A stretch of DNA of 64,000 nt from Desulfopila aestuarii DSM 18488 (GCF_900143695.1 NZ_FRFE01000008.1:62001-126000), one strand, 5' to 3'. Positions 8,839 to 18,527 are shown, counted from the stretch's first letter. A program made the numbers and translations. Notes: generated by a model not told the origin, from the sequence alone.

Positions 8839-10416
8839 TCAATCTCGTGAAAGGTGTTGTTCAACCGTCCGCGCCGCATCCGCAGCAGAACTCGTTATCC
8901 CTCCGGTATAGCCCGAGCCTTCGCCAATCGGGTACAGGTTTTTGATATTGACTGATTGGTACTGGTCGTTACGGACTATTCTCACAGGAGAAGACGTCCT
9001 GGTTTCCGTGCCAAGCAGAATCGCCTGATCTGAAAAAAATTGTGGAACTTCTTTCTTCCAGGAACTGAATGCGGCCAGAAGCTGCTCTGTCACAAAACCG
9101 GGCAGAATCTCCTTCATGTCAGCATGAGCGGTACCCATCTTAAAAGAATTGTCAGGCAAAACAGTCGAGCTTGTCTCACCTAAAAAATTCAATAGATTCT
9201 GGGCGGGCACTCTCCAGTTGCCTCCACCGGCGATAAAGGCCGCTCGTTCAATGGCCTCTTGAAACTTAATGCCGGCTAGTGGGTTGGAAGATGGATAATC
9301 TGTGGTGTGGCAGGTGACCACCATCGCCGCGTTAGAGAACGGTGAAGATCTGCGCGAATAGCTCATCCCGTTGACAACCGACATACCATGCTCTGAAGAC
9401 GCATTGATGACCTCACCACCAGGGCACATGCAGAAGGTGTAAGCCCCCCGGCGGAGTTTCTTATTGGTATAGTTCAGAGAGTAGGTGGCAGCTCCGAGAC
9501 CGGAGAATTGTGCATACTTATTGCCATAACGCATCAGGTTGATGGTTTCGACAGGATGCTCAATTCTCACTCCGACAGCAATCTGCCGCTGTTCAAGAGC
9601 AACACCTTTTTTATGAAGCATCTCGTAGGTGTCACGCGCTGAATGCCCTGAAGCGAGATAGATGTTTGAGGAGAGATATTCCTGGTCCCCGTTGACCACT
9701 ATGCCGATAGCTGTATCCTCTTCTATCATGATGTCGGTCATTTTCGAGCTGTAAAAAATCTCTCCACCTTTTGCAAGAATATAGTTCCTGATATTTCGAA
9801 CGATTTTGCAGAGTACGTCGGTACCCAGATGGGGTTTACTGATGTAACCGATTTCTTTTGGTGCGCCAAATTTGATAAAGGTATCCAGCACCCGACTCAC
9901 ATAGCTGGTGTTTTGATTTCTTCTGGAAAACAGCTTGCCATCGGAGTATGACCCAGCTCCGCCTTCCCCGAACTGAATATTAGATTCGGGATTGAGTTCT
10001 CTTTCTCTGATAAATCTTTGCACATCGATAGAACGTTCTTCTATCTTTTTCCCTCGTTCAAAGATGAGAGGTTTGATCCCATGGGCAATAAGCTCAAGTG
10101 CTGCAAACATGCCTGCGGGGCCGAAACCGACCACTATCGGCCTGTCCGGCATGAAAGCTCCAGCTCTGTCCGGCTGGAGACTTGGGATAAAAAGAGGAAA
10201 TTTCTGTTTGTTCGGATAGCTGTCAGGAACCCGTACCACAACGGTCAGCGCATAACAGAACTGCTCTTTGTTGCGCATATCAAGAGATTTACTCAATATG
10301 TCAGTTATACATAGCTCCGTGGCAGCTATTTCCAGCTCTTTTGCCGCCGCTCGCACATATTCGTCCATCCCGTCCAGTTCGATGGGAATGAGCAGGTTAT
10401 TCAGGAGTAAATTCAA
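8839..10416 (-). CDS. COG2509-type FAD-dependent oxidoreductase
   Basis: This 525-residue protein matches the COG2509 uncharacterised FAD-dependent dehydrogenases. About residues 1-85 form the family's N-terminal domain. The dinucleotide-binding motif is VVGFGPAGMFAAL near 97, followed by FERG. The family stretch QFGEGGAGSYSDGKL lies near 148, and a C-terminal FAD motif YPIGEGSGYTGGI lies near 495. The start is TTG, chosen because it follows AGGAG at a good distance and begins the conserved domain. It lies 27 bases after the radical SAM gene on the same strand, so the two are probably one transcript. The substrate is unknown. Its 3' end converges on the polyferredoxin gene with about 20 bases between and no terminator visible. 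Confidence 0.87.
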   Translation of the reverse strand: MNLLLNNLLIPIELDGMDEYVRAAAKELEIAATELCITDILSKSLDMRNKEQFCYALTVVVRVPDSYPNKQKFPLFIPSLQPDRAGAFMPDRPIVVGFGPAGMFAALELIAHGIKPLIFERGKKIEERSIDVQRFIRERELNPESNIQFGEGGAGSYSDGKLFSRRNQNTSYVSRVLDTFIKFGAPKEIGYISKPHLGTDVLCKIVRNIRNYILAKGGEIFYSSKMTDIMIEEDTAIGIVVNGDQEYLSSNIYLASGHSARDTYEMLHKKGVALEQRQIAVGVRIEHPVETINLMRYGNKYAQFSGLGAATYSLNYTNKKLRRGAYTFCMCPGGEVINASSEHGMSVVNGMSYSRRSSPFSNAAMVVTCHTTDYPSSNPLAGIKFQEAIERAAFIAGGGNWRVPAQNLLNFLGETSSTVLPDNSFKMGTAHADMKEILPGFVTEQLLAAFSSWKKEVPQFFSDQAILLGTETRTSSPVRIVRNDQYQSVNIKNLYPIGEGSGYTGGITSSAADAARTVEQHLSRD

Positions 10417-10443
10417 AGAGGTCTCCTGTCTCTGTCAGGGTGG

Positions 10444-11352
10444 TTATCTGGTCCATTGCTGAAGCTCTCCCTCGGCTGCAATCTTGAGTTTCTTCAACAT
10501 TTCAGGAGAGTCGAATAACTGCCTGCACAACTCACATTTCCGGTAAGTGACGATGTCCCGCGCCTTAAATCCTGCAAACGATGCGATAGTAGTTATACCC
10601 AGGGAGCGGATAGCGTTGAACAATTGGCATGATTCGCTCTTTTCAAAAAGCTGTTTGATAGATTCGTTTTTGAGACTGCCCAGCTTAAAAAAATCGGTCG
10701 TTTTAAAGTGGCTTCCGGCATCACAGCATGCATACATGGTGAGATCAGGAGTCAGATAGGGATTCATGGCGCAACGATTATCCTGATAATCTGTAAAGAT
10801 CGCATCCCGACCAAAAGATTCGGCCCGGCCTGCATAAATAACAGGTTCCGGGAAAAACATCAGGATATTGTCGCGCAAAAATTGTTCGTATGAATCATCC
10901 TCGTTCGAAAAATCCGTCACAAAAGAGACGAAATACGAAATTCCTGCCACCTTGCAGGCCCGGGCTGCATTCAGTACATTTTCCCGAGATACATGCTGCT
11001 GATGCCATCTGCTATAGCTTAAACGCAGTTGGCAGAGTCCGAACTGTTTAAGACTCAGGACATGCTCAAGGGCCTGCTCAGGGCTTTTCGCCCAATAACT
11101 GTTGGTAACGATCCTGGTATACATCTTTAAGCGGCTGCAAAGAGCCACCAGCTCCAACAGATCTTGAAAATAGATAAAAGGTTCACCAGCGGTAAAACTT
11201 ATGCCAGAAACACCGGCTGCTGCCATCTCAATTATTATCTCTTGAGCCTGTGCGAGTTCCATTTTGCTCACATCCGGCATGTCTTCTGTTGCAACACAAT
11301 GACAACATTTGATGTTGCATCTTGTTGAATATCCAAAAGCTATTTTTCGCAT
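10444..11352 (-). CDS. Radical SAM protein with C-terminal cysteine motif
   Basis: This 302-residue protein has the radical SAM [4Fe-4S] motif CNIKCCHC (Cx3Cx2C) close to its N-terminus, followed by GISFTAGEP, the usual GGEP-type SAM contact. The fold continues through TNSYWA and LRLSYSRWH. Further cysteines are at CAMNP, YACCDAG and CELCRQLF near the C-terminus. The last group could bind an auxiliary cluster, as in SPASM-like enzymes, though spacing is not canonical. A TTG at 11361 would add three residues. I chose ATG at 11352, and neither has a clear ribosome site. The gene is followed at 27 bases by the flavoprotein gene. The pair may modify and then oxidise or reduce one substrate, but no precursor peptide or other partner is seen. 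Confidence 0.85.
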   Translation of the reverse strand: MRKIAFGYSTRCNIKCCHCVATEDMPDVSKMELAQAQEIIIEMAAAGVSGISFTAGEPFIYFQDLLELVALCSRLKMYTRIVTNSYWAKSPEQALEHVLSLKQFGLCQLRLSYSRWHQQHVSRENVLNAARACKVAGISYFVSFVTDFSNEDDSYEQFLRDNILMFFPEPVIYAGRAESFGRDAIFTDYQDNRCAMNPYLTPDLTMYACCDAGSHFKTTDFFKLGSLKNESIKQLFEKSESCQLFNAIRSLGITTIASFAGFKARDIVTYRKCELCRQLFDSPEMLKKLKIAAEGELQQWTR

Positions 11353-11475
11353 CTGTTTCAATTACGGACTGTGTAGATGGCTTCAAGGTAGGGCAGGAGC
11401 AACTGCTTTCTTCCGCCCATGTGTCATTCTTGTGCAATGCTTTTACCCGAGGAATTCCTTATTGTAAATCCCGGT

Positions 11476-11519
11476 GGTCGCAGACTTCCAGTCTGAATAC
11501 GAGGCTTGCAACCTCGACC
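11476..11519. repeat. REP-like double-hairpin element
   Basis: Two short hairpins lie side by side: CAGACT/AGTCTG at 11481-11495 and GAGG/CCTC at 11501-11515. They are enclosed by an outer stem GGTCG (11476-11480) with CGACC (11515-11519). Such compact clover-shaped palindromes between genes are typical of REP elements. No second copy was noticed in this window. Nothing else was recognised in 11353-11647. Confidence 0.4.
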
Positions 11520-11647
11520 AGCTTATATGATATGTATTGAGTATGCTGGTAAGGCTGGTATAGTCCGGCGCACAGCAGACTGCGTTTCTCGATGAGCACA
11601 CCATGTGTCCTTTTTTGAAATCTTGAATTCTTCATAGTGATACAACA

Positions 11648-13003
11648 ATGTCCTTCTCAGCCCTTTCTCTCATTGCACCTCTACTTCGAGCCCTTGCCGA
11701 AAAAGGGTATTCCACCCCAACCCCGATTCAAATGAAAGCAATCCCAGCTGTTCTCTCCGGCAGGGATGTAATGGGTGCGGCACAGACGGGAACGGGCAAA
11801 ACGGCCGGTTTCACCTTACCGCTACTGCAACGACTCGTAAAAGGAGCAAAGGTTCATCCAAACCATATCCGCGCCCTGATATTGGTGCCTACCCGCGAAC
11901 TCGCCGTGCAGGTTGCCGAATCGGTGGCTGCCTATGGAAAGCATCTGCCACTCACGTCGGGGGTTGTTTACGGTGGGGTAAAAATCAATCCACAGATGAT
12001 GAAACTCCGGCCTGGGCTTGACATTCTGGTTGCGACACCGGGACGCTTACTCGATCTTTTCCGTCAAAACGCAGTACATTTTTCACACGTCGAGATGCTG
12101 GTACTTGATGAAGCGGACCGGATGCTCGACCTTGGGTTCCTTGACGATATTCGCACGATCTTGAGCCTGCTGCCCAAAAAAAGACAGAGTCTGCTCTTTT
12201 CAGCCACTTTTTCAGCTGAAATCCATACGCTTGCGACCACACTGCTGCACAAACCCGTTCATATAGAAGCGAGCCCGTCGAACTCAGCCGCCAGGAGTGT
12301 GAAACAGTTCATTTACGAGGTCGACAAATCGAAGAAACCGGCGCTGCTCTGCCATCTCCTCAAAAACAATGACTGGGATCAGGTGCTGGTTTTTTGCCGC
12401 ACCAAGAATGGCGCAGACCAGCTGGCAAAAAGATTAAATGGAGCTGGAATATCGGCTCTTGCAATTCATGGGGACAAGAGCCAGGGGGCACGCACAAAAG
12501 CTCTCCAAGAGTTTACGACAAAGACTATTCGCGTCCTGGTCGCTACCGATATCGCCTCGCGGGGGCTCGACATCAGCGAACTCTCACACGTGATCAATGT
12601 TGATCTGCCAAAAGTTGCGGAAGATTACATTCATCGTATTGGTCGTACGGGCCGGGCCGGGCTCGACGGGGTGGCAATTTCCCTTGTCAGTGCAGATGAG
12701 GTCACCCTGCTCTCGTCTATCGAGACACTTCTCGGCCAACTTCTGGTCCGCGAAGTTGCATCCGGCTATATTCCTACCCATAGCGTACCTCTTACCCAGC
12801 TGAAGAAACCGCACCCTAAAAAGCCTAAAAAACCAAAAAAAACTGGGCCGATACAATCACCAACAGCAGCTGACGACCATAGTCCAACCGTTGATTCAAA
12901 ACGGCAGACTAAAAAAGTTCACAAAAAGCCGCGCTGGAGTGGTACACCACAGGATGGGTCATCTTACCCCAAAAAAACAGCGCGTAAAAAACGTAGAAAA
13001 TGA
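11648..13003 (+). CDS. rhlE: DEAD-box RNA helicase, RhlE type
   Basis: This is a 451-residue ATP-dependent RNA helicase. All core motifs are readable in order: Q motif GYSTPTPIQ, Walker [23 protein letters not shown] in [13 protein letters not shown], then domain 2 with [15 protein letters not shown] and [10 protein letters not shown]. The last 70 residues are a Lys/Pro/Arg-rich basic tail, as in RhlE proteins, which likely binds RNA. RhlE-type helicases act in ribosome assembly and RNA turnover, often in the cold. Neighbours do not add information. A methyltransferase gene follows after 55 bases on the same strand. Confidence 0.93.
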   Translation: MSFSALSLIAPLLRALAEKGYSTPTPIQMKAIPAVLSGRDVMGAAQTGTGKTAGFTLPLLQRLVKGAKVHPNHIRALILVPTRELAVQVAESVAAYGKHLPLTSGVVYGGVKINPQMMKLRPGLDILVATPGRLLDLFRQNAVHFSHVEMLVLDEADRMLDLGFLDDIRTILSLLPKKRQSLLFSATFSAEIHTLATTLLHKPVHIEASPSNSAARSVKQFIYEVDKSKKPALLCHLLKNNDWDQVLVFCRTKNGADQLAKRLNGAGISALAIHGDKSQGARTKALQEFTTKTIRVLVATDIASRGLDISELSHVINVDLPKVAEDYIHRIGRTGRAGLDGVAISLVSADEVTLLSSIETLLGQLLVREVASGYIPTHSVPLTQLKKPHPKKPKKPKKTGPIQSPTAADDHSPTVDSKRQTKKVHKKPRWSGTPQDGSSYPKKTARKKRRK

Positions 13004-13058
13004 TCATGAGAAGCAGCATTCAGCATACACTGAGCATTCATCACTCCAGGAGAAACAG

Positions 13059-13736
13059 ATGATACCCTGGCAGGAGATCGACCGGGCGGAAATTCCCGGA
13101 GGCGAGGGAGAGGTTATTCTTCGTCGGCGGGGCACGGAGTTTTCGATTCGAACCGCCACCACCGAACTGATGAACAGTCGCCTGCATGGCTCTGAAGAGG
13201 CGCTGGCAGAACTGACCTGCAAGCGGTTGCAACACCTGTCCGAAGTGAAAATGCTCATCGGCGGTCTTGGTATGGGCTATACCCTCGCGGCCGCGCTGGC
13301 CCACTCTCAGCCTGAAGCACGGCTCTCGGTGTGCGAGCTGGTACCGGCGGTGGTACGCTGGAACAGGGAACACCTTGGTCATCTTGCCGGAAGACCTCTT
13401 GACGACCCACGAGTTTCAGTTCTTGAGGGCGATATAGCGACATTCATCAGAGAAAAAGAAGCATTCTGGGATGCAATACTGCTGGACGTCGACAACGGAC
13501 CTGAGGGGTTGACCCGAGATACCAACGACAGCCTCTATACTATCACTGGCCTGAAAAGTGCCTTTTCGGCATTGCGGCCAAATGGCATACTGGCAGTATG
13601 GTCATATGGGCCTGATAAAGGCTTTACCAGCAGATTGGAAAAGTGCAAATTTACAACCGAAACGCTTTCCGTACGAGCCCGAAAAACCGGTAAAGGACGA
13701 CGACATACGATTTGGTTGGCGAAAAAAATCTCTTAA
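13059..13736 (+). CDS. Spermidine synthase-like methyltransferase-fold protein
   Basis: This 225-residue protein has a Rossmann fold of the spermidine synthase type, with motif I LIGGLGMGYTLAAAL, an acidic strand end CELVP and VSVLEGDIATFI, and motif LLDVDNGP. The frame is open further upstream to 12891 and would overlap the helicase. The ATG at 13059 is preferred because it follows CCAGGAG and starts the conserved part. It lacks the N-terminal beta domain of true polyamine synthases, and the usual DDG-type catalytic motif reads DVDNGPEG. Polyamine synthesis is therefore uncertain, and it may be an unassigned SAM-dependent methyltransferase. No polyamine gene is adjacent. Confidence 0.75.
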   Translation: MIPWQEIDRAEIPGGEGEVILRRRGTEFSIRTATTELMNSRLHGSEEALAELTCKRLQHLSEVKMLIGGLGMGYTLAAALAHSQPEARLSVCELVPAVVRWNREHLGHLAGRPLDDPRVSVLEGDIATFIREKEAFWDAILLDVDNGPEGLTRDTNDSLYTITGLKSAFSALRPNGILAVWSYGPDKGFTSRLEKCKFTTETLSVRARKTGKGRRHTIWLAKKIS

Positions 13737-13914
13737 TCTCTCGTCAAATCCAACTTTAAACAGGGTGAAGATCATTGATTAAGTTTTGAGATCTTGATTT
13801 GATCTATTTTAATGGCATGTTACAGACACCAGGAAATCTCGATGCACTTCAGGGTGTTGATTATGGCCTGGTCTTGAGCAGGTTGCTTAGCCCACTTTAG
13901 CGAGGATAAGAGAG

Positions 13915-14442
13915 ATGCGTTCTGAGAATGCGCGTGATAAAAGTAGTATCAGGCACCGTTTTATGAAGGAAATGCGTGCTTATGCAGCTATCAGTTTGTA
14001 CCTGTGGGTCTGTTTCAGCGCCTTGCTGCTGTATGGGACAGCTGTGCTGCGTACAGATAATGTGCAGCTTTTGCCGCTCGGCACAGCTCTGGTCAAGGCA
14101 CTTATTCTCGGAAAATTCATACTGATCGGCAAGGCAATTAAAGTCGGAGTCCGATTGAAGCCTGGCAACCTGCTCTACAGAATTGTCCGAAAGTCACTGG
14201 TGATGCTGCTATTTCTGTTGGTGCTTACAGCAATTGAGGAATTGATAGTCGGAGTGGTGCATGGGCAGGCAGCCTCCGCAATCATTACTGAATTCTTAGG
14301 CCGGCCTTGGCTGCAACATTTGGCGCCAAGTGTGGTGATGTTACTCGTGCTCATCCCTATGATTGCATTCGAAGAGATTGATCACGTTCTTGGTGATGGC
14401 AGTCTCAAGCGTATGTTGTTTGGTACTTCTGAGAATGAATAG
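13915..14442 (+). CDS. Four-helix membrane protein of unknown function
   Basis: This 175-residue protein is not recognised. A basic N-terminus (about residues 1-22) is followed by four hydrophobic segments near 23-45, 52-75, 92-115 and 135-155. A short acidic loop FEEIDHVLGDG precedes the C-terminus. No conserved catalytic motif is visible. ATG follows GAGG and GAGAG. The gene stands alone and ends before a bidirectional terminator shared with the xylose transporter operon. Confidence 0.7.
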   Translation: MRSENARDKSSIRHRFMKEMRAYAAISLYLWVCFSALLLYGTAVLRTDNVQLLPLGTALVKALILGKFILIGKAIKVGVRLKPGNLLYRIVRKSLVMLLFLLVLTAIEELIVGVVHGQAASAIITEFLGRPWLQHLAPSVVMLLVLIPMIAFEEIDHVLGDGSLKRMLFGTSENE

Positions 14443-14535
14443 GGAATTTGGAGATAGCAGCAGCTACGCCAATCTATCTTTTTGCATTTTTCCAACAATC
14501 ATTTATCGTTTTGAAAAACAACCGTACAGATTTGA

Positions 14536-14573
14536 AAAGGCGGGCTAAGTACACTCACTCTGCCCGCCTTTTT
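14536..14573. terminator. Bidirectional rho-independent terminator
   Basis: The stem AAAGGCGGGC (14536-14545) pairs with GCCCGCCTTT (14562-14571), with A-runs and T-runs on both sides. It ends the plus-strand membrane-protein gene and the minus-strand xylose transporter operon. Confidence 0.85.
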
Positions 14574-14601
14574 GCATTGCCAAAAAGCTGCTTTCCCTCA
14601 A

Positions 14602-15801
14602 TCAGCCGCGCCGTTTCTTGGTCACAACGTCCATATAGACCGCCAATACCAGAACCAACCCGCGGATAATAAACTGCCAGAAAGCCGGCATGTTCATAAC
14701 GCTCATTCCATTTAAGAGGCTTGCCATAATCAATGAGCCGACCAGCGCGCCGGCAATTGAGCCGCTCCCCCCCATAAGGGAAGTCCCGCCGATAACACAA
14801 GCTGCAATGGCCTCAAGCTCATAGTTAACGCCACCGCTGGTGGTGCCCGCCGCAACATAGCCAGTCAAGACGATACCGGAAACTCCGGCCAGAAGCCCCA
14901 TCAGCACAAATACCTGGAACACATTGGCCTTGGTGTTGACGCCCGAAAGCCGCGTAGCCTCAGCATTACCGCCAAGGGCATAGGCATAACGGCCAAGCCG
15001 GGTATTACCGGTAATATAGGTGAAGATAAGCGCTACCACTACCATCAACAGCACCGGATTGGGGATGCCGCGGTAACTGTTCATCAAGTAGACAAACGCC
15101 ATGATGATACCGGAGAACAGCAGCGTCTGAGCCAGATCCACACCAAAGGGACGCAAAGTGATCCCGTAACTGGCCTTCTGTTTACGGTTATAAAAAAGCC
15201 AGAAAAAAAGTGCCCCCACCGACAGGAACCCCACCGCATAGCCGAGACTGTTTGGAAGATAGCCCTGGGCGATAAGCCGGAAACTGTCTTCGATGGGGAC
15301 GATGGTTTTGCCCTGGGTGATGCCGAGCACCCCACCCCGAAAGACCAGCATGCCGCCAAGAGTCACGATAAAAGCCGGAATACCGAGATAGGCGATCGCC
15401 CAGCCCTGAATCACGCCAATTAAACCGCCCACCACCAAACCAAACAGAATAGTGGTACAGGTGATAAACGTACCCTGTGCCAGCATGGAAATACCGGGAA
15501 ACCACTGCTGCAGGAGCGGCGGAAGAAAGATCGCCTGCAGCCATGCGGTAACTGCACTCACCAACCCGACACTCGAGCCGACCGAGAGGTCGATATTACC
15601 GGTGACAATAACCATCACCATGCCAATGGAAAGAAATGAGACGATGGTCATCTGGCGGAACAGGTTCGAGAGGTTTCGTGGGCTGAAAAAAATCCAATCC
15701 GTCATGAAGCCAAAGAGAAGCCAGATAAAGACCAACGCCAGAATCATGGTGTAGGTCTGCAGATTGTTACGAATAATATTGGAAAGCGTCTTCGATACCA
15801 T
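14602..15801 (-). CDS. xylH: Xylose ABC transporter permease XylH
   Basis: This 399-residue inner-membrane permease belongs to the ribose/xylose/galactose (BPD_transp_2) family, close to E. coli XylH (393 residues). Family signatures are the loop GNIDLSVGSSVGL near 70, QGWAIAYLGIPAFIVTLGGM near 133 and the late ACVIGGTSLMGGSGS. About ten membrane helices are apparent. ATG at 15801 overlaps the stop of xylG (TGATG) and follows GAGGA. A GTG three bases earlier is less likely. It forms the membrane channel for the XylG ATPase and XylF binding protein and is the last gene of the operon. Confidence 0.93.
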   Translation of the reverse strand: MVSKTLSNIIRNNLQTYTMILALVFIWLLFGFMTDWIFFSPRNLSNLFRQMTIVSFLSIGMVMVIVTGNIDLSVGSSVGLVSAVTAWLQAIFLPPLLQQWFPGISMLAQGTFITCTTILFGLVVGGLIGVIQGWAIAYLGIPAFIVTLGGMLVFRGGVLGITQGKTIVPIEDSFRLIAQGYLPNSLGYAVGFLSVGALFFWLFYNRKQKASYGITLRPFGVDLAQTLLFSGIIMAFVYLMNSYRGIPNPVLLMVVVALIFTYITGNTRLGRYAYALGGNAEATRLSGVNTKANVFQVFVLMGLLAGVSGIVLTGYVAAGTTSGGVNYELEAIAACVIGGTSLMGGSGSIAGALVGSLIMASLLNGMSVMNMPAFWQFIIRGLVLVLAVYMDVVTKKRRG

Positions 15802-17402
15802 CACAATTCCTCAGCAGCTGTCGTCATGCCCGTTGCCAGGGCCATCAGTTTTTCCTGCGTTGCCTTGTCGCGCTCGACGATTCCGCCGACACACCCTTCA
15901 TGCATTACCAGGATACGATCACTCATCCCCAATACTTCCGGGAGCTCCGAACTCACCATGATGATCGCCACCCCTTCGGCGGCCAGCTTGTTCATGAGCT
16001 TGTAAATTTCATATTTGGCGCCAACATCGATACCACGGGTCGGTTCATCGAGAATCAGCACGGTAGGATCGGACATCAGCCATTTGCCGATGACTACCTT
16101 CTGCTGATTGCCACCCGAAAGCGAACTGACGATGGCGTGCAGAGTCGGTGCCTTAACCGACAGGTCACGGGCCATCTTTTCGCTGGCGTTGAGCTCTGCA
16201 TGTTTGTTGATCGAGCCAAATCCGGCAAACTGGTCCATATTGGCAAGCGAGATATTTTTCAAAATCGATTGTCCAAGCACCAAACCCTGCCGTTTACGAT
16301 CCTCCGGGATCAAACTGATGCCATGGCGCATGGCGTCCCGTGCCGAACCAACCTTGATTGGTTTACCCTTCATGCGAATCGTGCCGCCGGTGATGCGCCC
16401 GCATTCACCAAAAAGCGTTGTCACAAGTTCACTGCGGCCGGAACCCATAAGCCCGGCCACACCAAGAATCTCACCGGCCCGCACAGAAAACGAGATGTCG
16501 GAAAGCATCGGTTTTCCAGGTGAGTGTTCCCAATCGGCCGAAAGGTTTCTGACCTCTAGCACCACCTCTTTCGGCTGCCGCTTTGCCTCGGGAAAACGTT
16601 CGGTCATCTGCCGGCCTACCATCATAGCGATGATCTCATCGGTGCTCGTCTCGGCAGTGACCTTTGTCCCAACCACCTCACCGTCACGGAAAACGGTAAC
16701 ACGGTCAGTAATCTCAAATACTTCTTCCAACTTATGGGAAATGTAAATGCACGTGACACCCTGCTCTTTCAAAGTACGCAGAATGCGCATCAGTACCTGA
16801 ACTTCCTGATCGGCAAGAGCCGAAGTTGGCTCGTCTAGAATCAGGATTTTCGCCTTTTCGCTCAGCGCCCGGGCTATCTCCACCATCTGCTGCCTGCCGA
16901 CGCCAAGGGTCGATACCGGCTTGCCGATGGGCAGATCGATCTGATAACGGTCAAGGATATGCTGAGTTTCGGAATAGAGCTGATGCCAGTTAATGACGGC
17001 CTTGTTGCCGGGTTCACGGCCGAGAAAGATATTCTCGCCAACAGTCATCTGCTGGACCAGCGCCAGCTCCTGATGGACAATGGCGATCCCCATCTCCCGG
17101 GCCTGCTGAATAGCTCCGGCCGAGAAGTTAAGCGGCTCACCCTCATAGAATACCTCACCGGTATAGGTATCACGGGGGTGTACCCCGGCAAGAATTTTCA
17201 TGAGCGTCGACTTGCCTGCTCCATTCTCACCGCAGATGCCAAGTATCTCGCCCCGGTCCACCGAAAACGAAATATTGTTCAGCGCGATAACACCCGGAAA
17301 GGTCTTGGTAACACTTTCAAATTGCAGAATAGGTTTTTCCACGTGCGCAACCTGTTGGTTGTTGCCGGCCGGCAACCACGTTCTCTTTTCCGGCCGATTC
17401 AC
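15801..17402 (-). CDS. xylG: Xylose ABC transporter ATP-binding protein XylG
   Basis: This is a tandem sugar-type ATPase of about 513-533 residues. The first cassette has Walker A GENGAGKST, signature VGRQQMVEIARA and Walker B LILDEPTSAL. The second has degenerate Walker A GLMGSGRSE, signature LSGGNQQKVV and VLILDEPTRGID. One degenerate site is normal for XylG, RbsA and MglA. The 5' end is uncertain. The frame starts at GTG 17402, directly after a terminator's T-run, but the conserved region begins near a GTG at 17342 (VEKPILQFES), and a TTG lies between. The terminator between xylF and xylG would lower its level compared with the binding protein. Confidence 0.92.
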   Translation of the reverse strand: MNRPEKRTWLPAGNNQQVAHVEKPILQFESVTKTFPGVIALNNISFSVDRGEILGICGENGAGKSTLMKILAGVHPRDTYTGEVFYEGEPLNFSAGAIQQAREMGIAIVHQELALVQQMTVGENIFLGREPGNKAVINWHQLYSETQHILDRYQIDLPIGKPVSTLGVGRQQMVEIARALSEKAKILILDEPTSALADQEVQVLMRILRTLKEQGVTCIYISHKLEEVFEITDRVTVFRDGEVVGTKVTAETSTDEIIAMMVGRQMTERFPEAKRQPKEVVLEVRNLSADWEHSPGKPMLSDISFSVRAGEILGVAGLMGSGRSELVTTLFGECGRITGGTIRMKGKPIKVGSARDAMRHGISLIPEDRKRQGLVLGQSILKNISLANMDQFAGFGSINKHAELNASEKMARDLSVKAPTLHAIVSSLSGGNQQKVVIGKWLMSDPTVLILDEPTRGIDVGAKYEIYKLMNKLAAEGVAIIMVSSELPEVLGMSDRILVMHEGCVGGIVERDKATQEKLMALATGMTTAAEEL

Positions 17403-17404
17403 TC

Positions 17405-17453
17405 AAAAAAAAAAGAAAACCCGGCTCGTCAAAGTTGTGACGGGCCGGGTTTT
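17405..17453 (-). terminator. Intra-operon terminator/attenuator between xylF and xylG
   Basis: On the minus strand a 15-bp stem (17453-17439 with 17430-17416, containing GCCGGGTTTT and AAAACCCGGC, one G-U pair) has an 8-base loop and is followed by a long T-run (17414-17405). It lies 10 bases after the xylF stop. Partial termination here would give more XylF than XylGH, a known pattern in binding-protein operons. Confidence 0.85.
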
Positions 17454-17462
17454 CGTCAAGCA

Positions 17463-18527
17463 TCAGATTCTCGGCGGACGCTGGTCTTCCGGGATATCCT
17501 TGTAGATATCGTCATATTTCTGGAAACCAGACTTGACAACCTCTTCATAGACGTTGTCTTTGTTGACGCCGACAACTTTCAGGAATTTACAGGGAACGGA
17601 ACCGGAGAGACTCTTGTCAAGAGTCAGCTCTTCAAGAGTGAAATCTTTCAACCCTTCAACCGGCTCTTTCTTTGCGAACTTGATGGCCATGTCGATTGCC
17701 ATCGGGGAGAGCAGGCGGACGTCTTTATAGACGGTCATGGTCAGCTCGTTCTCGACGATGGATTTGCAGCCGGCGGCGGTGGCATCCTGGCCGGAAATGG
17801 GCACCTTACCGGCAAGGCCTTGGGCTTTCATGGCCTGCAGGGCGCCAAGGGCGGTTCCGTCATTGGAAGCAACAACGGCATCGATTTTATTGGCTTCAGC
17901 AGTCAGGATGTTCTCCATGATTTTGGTGGCATTGGCCGGAGCCCAGTTCTCTACCCACTGATCAGCAACGACCTTGATGTCGCCCTTGTCTATCAGCGGC
18001 TGCAATACTTCCATCTGACCTTTGCGGAACAGGATGGCGTTATTGTCAGTAGGGCTGCCGCCAAGCAGTGCAAAGTTGCCTTTGTTGACTTTATCGAGCA
18101 CGCCGCGAGCTTGGGTACGACCGACTTCAACGTTATCAAAGGAGATGTAGGCGGCCAACTTATCGCTTTTCACCAGACGGTCATAGGCAATACAGGGGAT
18201 GCCGTCACGGCCGGCTTCTTCAACCGCAGAAGCTGCAGCGGCGCCGTCCTCAGCAATGATAATAATCACGTCCACGCCCTGCAGGATCATGTTCTGGATC
18301 TGATCGTTCTGCAGTTTGGGATCATGATTGGCTTGCTGGGAAATCAGCTCAGCGCCCTGATCGGCAGCCAGCTTCTTCATGATGGCCTCTTCCACGGGCC
18401 AGCGCTCTGTCTCGAAGTCGGATATGGACAGACCGATCTTGATGGGTTTGTCGGCACCAAATGCCGGCATGGCAATGGCCGCAGCCATCAGGGGTGCCAT
18501 AAACAGACCGAAAAGTTTACCTTTCAT
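17463..18527 (-). CDS. xylF: Periplasmic D-xylose-binding protein XylF
   Basis: This 354-residue solute-binding protein has a signal peptide (MKGKLFGLFM and an Ala-rich core, cleavage near AFGA-DK). The Peripla_BP_4 fold has XylF-type stretches: IGLSISDFETERW near 30, IAEDGAAAASAVEEA near 90, AYDRLV near 114, GGSPTDNN near 155, ASNDGTALGALQA near 220 and SGQDATAAGCKSI near 243. It matches E. coli XylF in length and motifs. It captures xylose for XylGH. It is the first gene of the minus-strand operon, and ATG follows a GGAGG-rich site. A candidate XylR operator lies about 75 bases upstream. Confidence 0.94.
   Translation of the reverse strand: MKGKLFGLFMAPLMAAAIAMPAFGADKPIKIGLSISDFETERWPVEEAIMKKLAADQGAELISQQANHDPKLQNDQIQNMILQGVDVIIIIAEDGAAAASAVEEAGRDGIPCIAYDRLVKSDKLAAYISFDNVEVGRTQARGVLDKVNKGNFALLGGSPTDNNAILFRKGQMEVLQPLIDKGDIKVVADQWVENWAPANATKIMENILTAEANKIDAVVASNDGTALGALQAMKAQGLAGKVPISGQDATAAGCKSIVENELTMTVYKDVRLLSPMAIDMAIKFAKKEPVEGLKDFTLEELTLDKSLSGSVPCKFLKVVGVNKDNVYEEVVKSGFQKYDDIYKDIPEDQRPPRI

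Noticed and set aside
12891-13058. Longer start for the spermidine-synthase-like gene
   Set aside because: It would overlap the helicase gene by over 100 bases and add a basic, unconserved tail. The ATG at 13059 has a good ribosome site.
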